Positions 12,507 to 25,058 of a DNA stretch of 64,000 nt are shown here, in pieces. Within the stretch, counting starts at the first letter, position 1; each line of letters starts with the position of its first letter. Position numbers and translations under genes: made by a program. The notes below the pieces were generated by a model. That model did not search any database and had not been told where the DNA came from. It saw only the letters and a list, made by a program, of their open reading frames with translations. The stretch is from Temnopleurus reevesii. Lineage: Eukaryota; Echinodermata; Echinoidea; Temnopleuroida; Temnopleuridae. Where the stretch lies: NCBI GenBank assembly GCA_036244855.1, contig BQKZ01000365.1, forward strand, positions 1 to 64,000, given 5' to 3'.

Positions 12507-12704
12507 CTGTTTATCGAGCTAACACTGGGTACATTGTCCTTCTCGCACACACCTTCGGCAAGGAGTCGGTCCCGAATCTCCCATGCGAACATGGTCGGGT
12601 TTTGTCGTTTGTAATCGGCAATCTTCGACACCACCTTCGGCGTTGCCACCTTTGGCTTGCTTCCCCCGATAACTCCGGGTCGTATCGAACCCGTTTCGTA
12701 ATAT
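12507..12704 (-). CDS. Pax2/5/8: Pax2/5/8 exon 3: second half of paired domain
   Basis: Coding exon of 198 nt with acceptor CTCCAG (AG at 12706-12705) and donor AG followed by GTAACG (GT at 12506-12505). It enters and leaves in phase 2. It supplies 65 complete codons (residues 100-164) plus the split Arg codons 99 and 165. The peptide starts [18 protein letters not shown] and contains [26 protein letters not shown] and VPSVSSIN. These are the linker and the helix-turn-helix RED subdomain, which with the N-terminal half contacts DNA. Every hallmark position is intact and there is no frameshift or stop. Compared with the vertebrate proteins as I remember them, substitutions are few (for example IRPG for IKPG and EKDN for DNDT). 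Confidence 0.97.
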
Positions 12705-15700
12705 CTGGAGGAAAGAACAGAAAAATGAAAATTATGAAAATGAAAAAGTGAAATTAGAAGAAATATATAGATTACTACTTAGGAAGTCTAGATATAGGGC
12801 CTACTGCTTTTGTTGTTATCACGAATTTATTCAAATTATTCTTGTTTTCTGTTTGTTTGTTTTTTTATTCTTATTGTTTGTCTGTATTTGTTTGTTGTTT
12901 TTGGTGGGTTTTATGTGTCCTTCATGTGTAATTGCGATGAGATAGATTTATTGTTTCCTTTAGTTTCTTGTACAGGTTGGCCAGGGGGAATTTGACAATT
13001 TCAAAGAAACTTTGCCACTGTCTGCGGACGTGTGATATGGCGCATTTAAAAATCAGCACTCAGGCGACATTATACTATTTTTACAAACCTATCATCCCGC
13101 CATCTATTTTTCATCAAGACCTCAAGGTTAGCAAAACGGCAACATTACAGAGCTCGTCGGTGTTCCATATCGGCTCATGAATTATTATTGCGTGTGAATC
13201 ACGACTGAAGCTAGCCGCCCAATTTTAGTGTGGCGCTGGCGATCACAGCCCATACACGGGTTTCCGTGTGTATAGAAACCCGACGGGTGATGGGCGGGAA
13301 AATTTATGAATGTTATTATTTCATAAACATGGACCGCTCGACGAAGCAAGAAAATTATGTGATTACTGCTTACCCACCAGAAAATGAAATACGATATTGC
13401 GAATGCAGGTGCAATTAAACCCATATTAAATCATACTTCTAGTCGAGGGAAGGGAGGATATTAGGTTTTTGCAATATAGTTGGGCGGGAGATTATTAGTT
13501 CCGATCTTCATGACAAATCCGGTTGTCTGATCGTCTGCAGGTTTCTGGAGCTCGTAAACGTACACACATTTATTAACTGATGATGTATTTTAAGGTTTGT
13601 TGATAAACTATACCTTGTAGAACGGTGGTATGAGGCAAAGAAGAGTTATTGATGACCAGACTGAAATATGTAGATCAGTTGTAGATAGTAGTATTAAGAC
13701 GTGTGGCAGGATATTTATGATTACATTGATGACTTTATAATAAGTCATATGGGCATCATTAACTTCTTCATTAGAATAGTTTTAGTCATTTTATATGAGA
13801 CAGGGAAGACATTATATGGAATTATATCTGTTTACATAATTTCCAATGGTAAAGTCCAATATATGCATAATTGTATTATGTCTGCCATATAATTCTAATT
13901 TTGGGCATGAATGAAAACTAATCTATAGTTATACCTAATTCAGGAATAGTAAAAGCCGTCTCTAATTGCATTGGATTTTAAATATTTGTTGATTTTCCAC
14001 AAAAAAAGATTATGTAAAGAGGCTATGTTAAGAGGCCCTAAAACCCTTTAAATTGCAGCATGTTGCATAAGTAATAATAATAATAATGGTGGCTACTTAT
14101 ATAGCGCACAGGTCCACCATAAGGTGCTCATGGCGCTTTAGAAACAAGGAAAACAAAAGTAGATAAAAATGAAAAATATCATAGGCTTTCATCATAGGCT
14201 TTCCAGCAAAGAAAACTATCGACATTGTCCCGCATGAAAAGGAAGAATAAAAAGTAAACAACTGGTTGATTAAGTCTAGAATAACTTATCATAATGGCTT
14301 TGAACGTCTTTCCAATCTTCAGAATCTTGAAGGGGTTTTCCTTTCTTTCATTTTCTTTTCTTCTTCATCAGAAACTGATTATACCGACATGAAAACGAAA
14401 CAATCCCGTTTAAAATGTATTACAGTATCTCAATGCAAGAATAAGTATTCTTATTGAAATACAAAGTATAAATAGACAAATGCTTAAAAACGACATTCTG
14501 CACAATTCTACCATTCAAATCCAAAGACTAAAAAATCCTCCAGGCAACCACCCTCCCTCCCTTTGTTCGCCCACACTTTCCATCACTTTCAATAACCTCA
14601 GCGGCATGACAGTTCGCGGACAACAAAAAAAATATTGATGACACCGTAAAATTGAGCGAGATGATATAAAAGGTGTACAGATGGTCGCGATGCCAAATTT
14701 AGACGGGGCGTATTAAATTGAGATTGGGGATGTTTCTATGATGATGATGCTGAGATGGGATGGGACTCTATGGATGAGTAGCAGCACTGGAGGTAGAATG
14801 GCAGCGACGCAGCTGGGGGATAATGTTAATGACTACATCATGTCAAGAGTAATTAAGCTTGTGGGATATATGAAGAATGAACTTTTTAAAAGAGAAAAAA
14901 TAAAATCTATTGGCCGTTGTTTTTGTTTTGTTCATTCCCCTTTTCATCTTTTTCTTTAAATGAATTTCTTGGAAAGCAGGTCAGCTGCGCTGACTTGAAG
15001 AAACTACCCTACTAAAAGAAGACTTTAATAAATAAAATAAATAGATACGTATATTAGATTTCTCATCACATGTAACTGTATCACAACCATTAGTATTCGT
15101 TATGATAGGAAACAGTATCCAGACCCCACACTAAAATAGAAATGATAATAATATAATAATAATACTAATTTCATGCAGACTTGTATTGGAGATGGCAATG
15201 AACAAATCGTGAAGATAATTAAATGATAAAACTTTTGTACATACTGTCATTTTTAAATTTGCTTGTGATATATGACATTTGGCGTTATCCTATTTGTGGG
15301 TGGAAAATGAATTTCATACTTGATAAGGAAATTAATTATACAAATTCAATTCGGTCAGTACTGTGTGCGTGGGAATATTTACAGATTAATAATTGACTAA
15401 CTGCATTAAGCATTCTAAATATTGTGACTGATAAACAATCTGCAATTCATACCCTCGCCCCATCAAATCCCCGCTCCACCCCTCTCTATCACTCTATAGT
15501 TTTGTCATAGATATACAAATGAATAAATATTTAATAATAAAATATATATTAATAAGTAAGTTAATATTTAAATATATTAATTTATTCACTTATTTATATA
15601 TTTATCAAATTCATTTATATGATCAATGAATTAATCAATAGCCAAACTAATAGAATATGAATAATTAAATGACTATCAAATGTATGGCTGAAATTTGTTA

Positions 15701-15898
15701 GGACTTTTGAAAATCAGACTTTTTATTTTTTTAGTTTAGCAGTGAATCTCGTCAATCATTATCGACATCATGATTATCTATATTGCAAATATTCGCATTG
15801 TAATCAATTAATCCCAAAACTGCTCTGGTTTCACGCAGCACAAAAATATATTGCGTTTGACGCACTCTACCCAGGTGAATAACTCCAACTCGACTCAC
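12705..15898 (-). other. Pax2/5/8 intron 2
   Basis: 3.2-kb intron bounded by GT at 15898-15897 and AG at 12706-12705. AT-rich. Slightly GC-richer patches lie at about 13200-13290 and 14740-14830. It contains a short dispersed element near 14073-14150. Splitting the paired domain just after the VSKILGR segment is a known Pax2/5/8 intron position. Confidence 0.9.
14073..14150. repeat. Short dispersed element, TAA tail and ATATAGCGC box
   Basis: An (AAT)n run is followed by GGCTACTTATATAGCGC and ends near CATGGCGCTTTAG. The layout (ATT/AAT microsatellite beside a TATAGCGC box) recalls the element at 1262-1418 read from the other side, but the internal sequence differs, so I treat it as a separate family. 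Confidence 0.45.
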
Positions 15899-16064
15899 CT
15901 GCCGAGGATTTTAGAAACACATCCGTGTGAGACACGTAGCTGCCTTGAGATATCACACGGCCTGACACCGCTGTGTGCGAGATCGACAATGCGCTGGCGT
16001 ACGACATCAGGTAATGGTCTACCGTTGACGAACACACCGCCGAGTTGGTTGACGCCTCCATGGC
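15899..16064 (-). CDS. Pax2/5/8: Pax2/5/8 exon 2: first half of paired domain
   Basis: Coding exon of 166 nt. The acceptor is CTCTCTCAG (AG at 16066-16065) with a good pyrimidine tract; the donor is AG followed by GTGAGT (GT at 15898-15897). It enters in phase 1 (completing Cys44 with exon 1) and leaves in phase 2 inside the Arg99 codon. It encodes [19 protein letters not shown], then [20 protein letters not shown]: the beta-hairpin and first helix-turn-helix (PAI subdomain) of the paired domain, residues about 45-99. [13 protein letters not shown] and CDISRQL with [12 protein letters not shown] are diagnostic, and the whole exon is almost the vertebrate Pax2/5/8 sequence as I remember it. 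Pax2/5/8 factors act in the nucleus, in sensory, excretory and neural development in bilaterians. Confidence 0.97.
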
Positions 16065-16113
16065 CTGAGAGAGAAAGGAAAATATAGAGAAAATTAAGAT
16101 ACAAAGAAATTTA

Positions 16114-16293
16114 GGGGGGGGGGGGGTTCAAAACTTTCAGTTGGTCGCAAGTTGCAGTTGATCGGAACGTTCCAATCACTGAATCATTGTTTCATGCGCG
16201 TCTTGTTAAATGCGCTTACCGTGCGCGAATGAAAACGTGCGATACAATTTGCAAAGTTGCAATTGATTTGCAGTTGATTCTGAGCAACACCCC
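16114..16293. mobile_element. MITE-like element, copy 1 (beside Pax exon 2)
   Basis: Starts with a run of 13 G (16114-16126). The body matches 41246-41421 at most positions: shared blocks include TCGCAAGTTGCAGTTGATCG, CGCGTCTTGTT and CCGTGCGCGAATGAAAA, and the shared end is GAGCAACACCC. In the better copy the two ends are imperfect inverted repeats (GGGAGTTGTTCAAAA against GGGTGTTGCTCAAAA in reverse complement). No coding capacity, so it is a non-autonomous element. It lies only about 50 bp upstream of the exon 2 acceptor. Confidence 0.6.
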
Positions 16294-16304
16294 CATAGCC
16301 ATTT

Positions 16305-16465
16305 GTCTTCAACGACCCGAAATGGGGGTTACAAATGTTTATGCTGTGTGGTTCGGGTACCCCAAAGCAGTTAAAAGAGGCGCCGCACATGAGTGGGATT
16401 CGAACCTATAACCCATGGGTTATGGAACTAATGTCATAATCACTCGACCACCAGAGTTCTCAAAA
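16305..16465 (-). mobile_element. tRNA-derived SINE-like element
   Basis: On the minus strand there is an A-box-like TGGTCGAGTG (16450-16441) and an exact B-box GGTTCGAATCC (16406-16396), spaced as in a tRNA-derived RNA polymerase III promoter. The stretch between them does not fold into a good anticodon arm, so it is not a functional tRNA. A GC-richer body follows toward 16305, where it meets the MITE-like element. Boundaries are approximate; no second copy was seen in the window. Confidence 0.6.
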
Positions 16466-19400
16466 TGATTTGTTTAAGTCTAATAGAAAGTGGTATAAAA
16501 CTTAAATGGTTAAAAACTGTGCTGTGATAAAAATGGAAATGTATCGAATCCAGTCACCGATGGGTTCTCACATGCAAAGAATACTACAATATTTTCTGAT
16601 ATCTTGTTATTACGTGGTCATAGTGAAATCGAAATTGAGTTGCATTATCATCAAAGTTTTGCGGTGTAGTATTTTATAATATTTGAAGGTCTATACATGT
16701 GTGGAAGCTTTAACGCAAATAGGCTCGATGATAATACTACCTAATCAATTATACACAATGGTGTAGCCACAAATGTAATTGTGTGGGGTTTGTATTTGTT
16801 CAAATATATACCTCTATTTCCTGCACTGACATTAATCTGTTTGGTTTTTAGAAATTGGGATAAATAAATGTGGTATTTGTGTATAGATGTTAATCGTTAT
16901 GTGAATGTATACATTTGGATTCTGTTGCTGGTAACAATTCTCAAAAAGAAAAAAATTTTGTCATATAATATTCTCAGTTTTTAATTTTTTATTCAAATGG
17001 TAGTATATAAAAGGCGTAATCATCGCCTTATATCGAGTTTTGCATTACATTATAATTATGTCGATGAATATAGTGCAATTTTACAAGAAAATATTAACAC
17101 TATTGTTCCAAGCTCGTGTGTTTTTTTCTTGAATTAGCGTACTGTTGTTCAAAACTGAAATTATCCATAAATTTTCAAATGTCATATACTATTTTAAATC
17201 TGAGGTCACTTTCTCTTGGTGAGATTTTAATATATTCAGTCGATACCCTAGGTAGCAAAGCCCCAAAGAACGGAAACAACGTTGCCCTATCACTCACTCG
17301 CAGTACACTCCTCATGTTTGCTTTGGCTTCCGATTACACGTACGATCGCTAAATCCTCATTTTGGCGACATTTCATCCACACTTTGCCCTTTTGCCTCCA
17401 CCGTACAATAAGAGAGCGTGTCTGTCAATGCAAATCGGTGGCAACTTCAACCCCGCGCCGTGCGTCCGGCGACACATGAAACTTGAAAACAGAAGGCTGG
17501 ATATGTACCTTTTTCCTCTCATTTTTTCCTCTCACTCTCGAGGTAGGCACCCGACAAATCCAGGGAGTAAACATGGCTAAGACGAATAATTGTTTTTGTT
17601 TGCCGATAGATGTCTAGGCAGGAAGTTATTTTGATTTGTGAAAAGTTATATTGTGACTACAAAACTAAAGAAAATTCCATAACAACCAAGAAATGTTCGA
17701 AATTAGACGACGGTGCACTTATGAACTCACTTTCCTTGTAAGGTCATACAAATAAGAACACGGTTCATTGTGCAAAACATAACGAAAAAGGAAAGTGACT
17801 CTTTATCTTTTGTTGTTTTGTTGTAAGACCTTCTCTGTCTCTCTAGTACATATTAAACTTTCTACTCATTAAAGACTACAATTTGTGCTTTTCTCGTCAG
17901 TGGCAAAATAAATAATAACGAAAGTACTGTGTTAACATGATGACGTCGCGTAAGCACAAACAAGATTAAATGCAATCAATATCGAAGGATTATTAGATTT
18001 TCATTCAACCTTCGCAAGTTAATGATATTTGTCTGTACATATCATCCATGTTAAATAAAATATATTAATTTGTTTAGCACAAAGTATGTATACTAATTTG
18101 TTAACCATAAAGTATATGAGAATGTCATCTGATCCAGTCAATGAACTGGCAAAGTCACCCAGAGAGAGATGGTAAAACATTCAGATGTTACACTCCAATG
18201 TCAAAGGCTTATGCCAAAGATGAAATATTTACTCAATGTTGTTCCGGATAATTGATAATCACCACTTTTAAGAAAAAATGGGTTTGTTTTGCATTTAAAA
18301 TTCAATAAATGGTTTATATTGTGGAGACGTAAATGTAAACAAAGTGCAATTCAGAAATTATATTTTATCAAATATCATTATGCATAAAAAGTGAATTAGA
18401 TACTTAATCATGTTTATGAACTATTCCAACACCTTTAACAATAAACTACAAATTTCCGACATTGACTAATAATATTTAATAACTCATTATAAAAACAAGT
18501 ATCTGTTTGTTCTATGTAAGAAAAAAAAGAGAGAGAGAAAAGGTCTTCGTCTGCACTAGCTTAGCACAACTGATACCCGAGAAATAAGGGTCGGCCAACA
18601 AAAATCGATTTGTATTCGTTTGTCACTGGCCATGCATATAGAATACTACACGGAGATCGCCTCTGCGTGTCGGTGTTACTGCATATATAATAACGGGGGT
18701 GCCCCTCTCAACAAGGCATACCCAGGGCACCAACCGTGAAAACTTTTGACAGCAAAGTTGGCTGACTTCACCAACGGTCCGAGCCGGTGGTTTCGGCGCG
18801 AAAAACTCGTCACCCAAGACGGACGTCGTGAATCCATGATGACGAAAGGGGGACCAGGGTCCAAAAACATGAAGCTTTCCAATTGATCGTAAGATTTATA
18901 TCAATCGTAAGTCTACGGGAAGCCATGTACAAAATTTGCGATTAATCGCAGAATTTATTACATCTTTTTTTATTGCACAGACCCCAATACGTTTAGAAGG
19001 ATGTTAAGAGGAAAATAAAATAAATAGATGTAAAGTAGGAAACAGACGAAGAGGAAAGGAGAGAAATAGATCGAGGGGAAAATGGACAATCTTTGATTTC
19101 TGTGCATAATGTATGATGCGGAACTACCCAATTCATTCATCCCACATGGACTTAAGATCGAGATTCCTGAATCCATAATAAACATGTTGAGTTTCTTCAA
19201 AAATCAAGTCCAACACAATTACAGTGTGAATTAAATATCATCCTGCAATGATCATAATAGTTTGTATCTTTATGAGGTAGTACGCCACAAAGCGATTTAA
19301 CTACTAAATCTAAAAATACGTACTTTAATTAAGTAACGCGTAGTGTCTTTGTCAAATAGAAAACGCCTACAAAGATTTTATGATTGATATGTAATTTTTG

Positions 19401-20790
19401 CACAGATTGAGACACAAAGCGTAGTTTTAGTCCATTAAAAGGCAACGTAACTATAATTGTTATTATTACAGAATCTATATTCTGTTTCATATTTTGACAA
19501 CTGTATGAAGATTGTTAGTAGGACCAATTTCATGCTATGATCTAAACTACAAGCCTGTATCCAGAATAATTACTTTTGAAATGGATTAAGACATGAGTTA
19601 GTACGCATACTTGTACGGCATTGAATGGTTGTTTTTGTTTAGTTTCGACACCTTTTTACAGGCACATTCAAAACTTCTCGGGAAACGGAGTGGGGGTATT
19701 GAATCAACTGTGGATCTAAAAACTAAACAAATTGGGATTGATTTATGATGTTTAAAAGTGGAAGAATGAGCAAATTATATTACAAAAAAATCACCGTGTA
19801 TGGTCTAGTAACATACGCACTGTAAATTATAAAGACAATTTATTTATATGCTTATTCATTTATTTATTTGTTTCGTATTCACTCGTAATATTCACGAGGC
19901 TTAATCCGTAATATTTGCTCTTCCTTGGCAATGCTTGGGGACTTGAGCATAAAGACTGTATTATACAAAATGAGTTTAAAAAAAGTGTATAAAATAACAA
20001 ATTAAAATCACAAATCATTAACATAGGTCTTTTCAAAAGTTATAAAAATTACATTATAAATATATAAATAACAATAAATTGAAAAAGACCAAAAGAATGA
20101 GGAGTGATAAGAACAAGAGAAACCTGGCTTAGGACAGTACAAAAATGAAGAAATTGCCGTTTTAAGGTGGATATTTTGGGTATGGACACATGAATGAGGG
20201 AAGGGCCCGGGATAGACTCGAAGAGGGAATTGGGAACACGTGGTCTGACGCCTTCTCAACACGCGACCCCTACACTTAAAGACATATGAATCTGGATAAT
20301 GTTTTCACTGCTTCATCACCAGTCTTCAACCGTGAACTTTATCGCACCTATGGTGTCCCTAAAGATGCGAAATTTGCAGAAACACTAGTTTGTCAAGTCT
20401 GGTTATATTCGTTTTCTCAACTTTGATAAATGCACAATAAAGAGCATTTTAACCTTATCATGTTACACGAAATATTGCATGTAATTTGCTAAAGCAGATA
20501 GTTAGGAGCATGATTAAGAAAATGTATTTTGTAATATTTCATGAAAAAAAAAACGTATTTTTCTTAAAACAGTCTGCTTCCTGATTCCCAATTATGTATA
20601 ATTTGCCTTGGCAATAAGTATTTTCGACTCATATTGTACTGTTATTGAAAATGTTGACATATGTTTCTCGCTTCGTCACAACAACTTTCGTAGATAGTCT
20701 ATATCACCAGAACCCGATAAAAAGAATAATACAAATCTTCTTATATCACAATGAGAAAAACGCAAACTCCTTAACTTCATAGAGTTATCA

Positions 20791-20794
<4 letters not shown>

Positions 20795-20830
<36 letters not shown>
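20795..20830. repeat. Poly-T tract, 36 bp
   Basis: Uninterrupted run of T on the plus strand (poly-A on the transcribed strand) inside Pax intron 1. No retroelement body recognised on either side. Confidence 0.95.
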
Positions 20831-20834
<4 letters not shown>

Positions 20835-22451
20835 AAGGGACTTTTTAAAGATTTGCTGTCGAAATTGTAAAACCAAGCCCAAGACGGTCAAAATATTGTT
20901 CAAGTATTTTATCAATCAGCAGACTAACACGATTTAACAGTTTTAACGCAGTTCCGATCTTATCGCATTCAGAGACTAATTAGGGTTATACTAACGGACA
21001 TGATGCCGTTGGGGGGAGAGTAAATAAAAGTAACTATACAGCGGTATGGCATGGAGGGTGGGTTGATGGCGCCATTTCCAGCCCATCCGTCATCTACGGC
21101 TGATAGCGACGTGCCGGTAATCGGGGATTGGCCGGAATTAGTGTCCAATATGTTCACTATTATTATACGGCATCTCCTGGACATTAGGGTCTATTCATGC
21201 TGGTTTTGTTCCGGCTGTGCTGTATAATTATGGGGAATTATTTCAATTATGAGATATACTGTGGTCCACACGTCTTAAATGGATTTGAAATGGTACAAAG
21301 CCAAACGATTCTATCTCTGTTGAAAAGAAGAATATGCAATTTATTCGGATAGTGGTCATTCCAAAAAAAATGAATGAATGAAAAGCTGCATGTATTTAAA
21401 ATATTTTGATTATGTAACATTAAAGAAAACATATGTAAGTAATGTTTGAAAACAAAATTGCAATTCATTAATTTACCAATTTTTGGCATGAGAAAAATGC
21501 TTTTATTTTTGTTGAACTATTTTCATTGATGGTGTGTATACTCACCGACATGAAGTACAAATAAAGTGCATAACATATTTCAATGAAGAATACAGTGCAA
21601 AATAAAAGATAACTTAATAATGCTAGAAGTATATTAAGCCGTTATGAAAATGAATAAAATTTGTGCTAATATTTTACGGTGTCAGATTTAGCATGGTATT
21701 CGGGAAGAACAAGACAAAGACTCCCATATATATCAATAACATGCGATGATGTCTTGAGAACAAAATAATGCTACGTGCATTGCGTAACAAGGGCGGATTT
21801 AAATCGAACGGCCCGCAGCGGGGAAAGCGCCCGAGAGTTCTGGCAAGGGTTAAGCCAGCACTGGAGCAGGTTAATCGCTAACATGGGCAAAGGCTGAACC
21901 GTAACGACGATGGTTAATGCACCCAGGGGGCAGGGGCGCGTGTCCCCCGCACGCCCGCTCTGTCTCGGAGAGGTATGGTGAAATGATACCACGGTTCTGT
22001 TAAGCCTATCATGCTGTAAGGCATTAGCAAAGGAACAGTCTGTATATGTTATTATATTATTTATTTATTATTTGAAAGCTGTAGCTACGACGTCCGCTTT
22101 CAACATTTTTCACCCTGATGGCAAACTTTATTTTATTTACTTTGTGAATATATTTCAGTAAACACCTTTTGTTTTCTTAGATGTTATTCTAATTTTTAAG
22201 AAATCGCATTCTATAACATAATTTTATCTATTTATGAAAATATAACCTATTAATATTTTCTCTGTTTTTCTCAGTTTTACATGCCAACATCAATGAGGAA
22301 GAAAAACAATTATATGTAACTAAAATGTATAATACCAAAATATATATATTGGCTGATTTTTTTTAAATAGCTTTAAAATATGTGACAAAATCCTATCATT
22401 AATTCATGTAGCTTTTTCTCTCTTTTGATGTCCCAGTCATGCCACTCTCTG

Positions 22452-22455
<4 letters not shown>

Positions 22456-22499
<44 letters not shown>

Positions 22500-22536
22500 A
22501 GTCTCTATCCATCTATCTATCTATCTATCTATCTCT
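22456..22536. repeat. CT dinucleotide then ATCT tetranucleotide repeat
   Basis: About 42 bp of CT repeat (22456-22498) followed by ATCT repeats (22510-22536). Compound microsatellite in Pax intron 1. Confidence 0.95.
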
Positions 22537-25037
22537 CCACATCATTTCTTTAATTTATACCATCGACATAAACCCACTATGACGAGACAGCATTCCGAAG
22601 ATGAAATATCGTGATGAGTTAAAAATGAGCAAACATTTATATCATTATTGTGTAACCCCGTTCTCCATAATACAATAATCACCCTTTTCAAACGATGACA
22701 CAGAATTCATTCGAGTTTTGTAGGCCAGCTATTTAGTCGTATTGAAAATGCTAAATATCTTTGTTATGAAAAAATCCAAAAAGGTATACAACACGTTATT
22801 GGAAGACTTTTCATATTTCATTATCAATAAAGATTGGAACACGCGAAGTCATTGTGAGGGAAATGTAATCGTTTCTGAACAATATATATACACACACTCA
22901 AAGCCAATGTGTTTGAGAATAATCCAATTTACTCAATTTAATAGGTTCTTTCATACGAACACCCATGTGTATACATTATGGATCCTTCAATTATATCAGG
23001 GTATAGTGAAGTATTCTTATGCGGTGCGTAAATGGTGTTAATTAAAACGTGTCCTACTAACGGTGTGCTCAAATAAAACGAAAATTACATCAAAGAGGTG
23101 AAAAATGAAGTGCGTTGATATCCACTTGTCCGATCCATTTTGTGATTATATACCCACTATATCTCGTAGTTAACTATTAAAAATTGACTATTGAAAGTTT
23201 AGTTTGTTAAGTTTGGATGATCGAATGAGATTAGGGTACCGTTAATCCTAAATCGTATAGACAATGAACATGGAAGGGATAAAGGATTAGCAAATCCGTC
23301 AAAGAGACCGAATATGATTGGATAATTAGGCCGTTAGAGAGGTATCTAAACGTCATCCTCACCGCTCAATTGACAGTTTAGAAAAGGGCTTCGTAAAGTT
23401 CCCACATCTTACACTGGCTTATCCTAAAGTAATTTCAACTTGAACTGAATTGAACGGTAATATAATTCCAAGTTTCGTTTGAACCTCACCGACACCATTC
23501 ACGATATTGATTGCGATTTTCTGACTTGTGTACCACTTCACCTTTCTTATCCCTTTTGCAAGGGGAATACAGAAATACAACAATAACAACGAGAATACAA
23601 TCCTATTCCGCACGGAAGTCTGGGCTTAAAACCAACATCGAATACAAAACTAGAGGTGTTTCTTTAGAGTTAATTATCTGCGCGGTAAGCCGCTATCTCA
23701 TTCAATAATTGTAGTGGATCCCTCCTGGCCCATTCCACCATTTTGGTACAAGTTTCTACTTGAAAGTCTCGCTGTTATTAGAATTTACAAACACCGAAAG
23801 TGCATTGCCATTAAGAATATGCAAGTATTGTAAACAGAAACTTATTCACCAAACAAATATTTTTGGGTTAGATCAAGAATATATTTCTTAGAATAGGAAG
23901 CATTCCTTCCATCGAAATAATTATATCTACATGACCGTTTCATCACAGGAAGTTATTTTCTCCCAAATGACTTCCAAAACACTTGGAAATGGATAAGAGT
24001 TGCAAATCGTCTTGTCTACTTTCCGTTTTGGGGCAGATTCCCCTTTTTAGATTGTCGACATAATTTACGAGCCATAAATTTTAAAAAAGAAAAAAAAAAA
24101 TGAAAGAAAGAAAAAAAATAAGTGATTTTACATGGCTAAAATTCACATTCACAGTACTTTGAATAACAGTTAACATTAATTGAAAAATGTTCGTTGAATT
24201 ATCATAACTGTTATATAATGACAAATAAAGAGTGCTTTATCATTAAAAAAAAATCCCGTTTTATTTATTTGACATCTTAGCTAGTGGACAGCCTGTGCAA
24301 TTGATACTGTTCCTTATTATTGTTGAACGGTTAAGAAGCCAACTTCTTCATGCAGAAAACACAAATATCCTGGGGAGAGAGAACATGACAGAAAGAAAGC
24401 CAGCAAATCCTTCTTTCTTATTTTCCTGTTACAGTTAAGTCAATATATAACTATCGGTTGTTAATACATTGGGCATAATAGGTAAACGCAGCACAAAAGA
24501 ATCCCAATTGTCGCGGTGTAAAGGTAGAAAAAAAACCACTGTGTGGATTTATCGAAAGGAGCGCTTTTATCCGCCGTAGAAAAGAAGACGTGAATTGCTG
24601 TGCACATAGCAGACGGCCCACGCCATTCAATAACGCCAAAAAAGTACAGGTCACCTTCCAAGCCGGGGCGTCACACTAAAACAGGTCGCGAAAGACGGAG
24701 AAGAAAAAAACTGTTTCCTTTTCTTTTATCCAGAAGCCGGATAAACCCCTATCAAATTCTCTTGTAACAATACCCTCTGTGATGGACAGTGTATATAGTT
24801 TATTGATTTGTGCTAGCAATCGTTTAGACGCTCTTATTTTGCCCTCTTACCCCCTCATTCGCGAATCGATCTGGTGTTTAACCATTGCGTAAATTAATCG
24901 TACACATTGGGGAATGTTTCTTCATGTTGAAGTATGTGATAGAGTTATTTAGAATATTATCGGTCTATCGCTTGCCCAAGTCTTACATTCATCTCTGTCA
25001 CGACCAACCATTCAATGGATTTCCCCCTTTTTTCCTC

Positions 25038-25058
25038 TTTTTTTTTTGGGGGGGGGGG
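25038..25058. repeat. T10-G11 homopolymer junction
   Basis: Ten T directly followed by eleven G and then TTGA. The same arrangement recurs near 34438, 34514 and 34575. Confidence 0.85.

Noticed and set aside
15369..15376. Su(H)/Notch-type site CGTGGGAA in Pax2/5/8 intron 2 (another near 23399)
   Set aside because: Attractive because fly Pax2 is a Notch target, but this degenerate 8-mer is expected several times in a stretch this long by chance, and the two sites do not cluster.
19270..19285. TGAGGTAGTA, resembling the let-7 seed region
   Set aside because: The match stops after ten bases, the rest of mature let-7 is absent, and no hairpin partner is seen.
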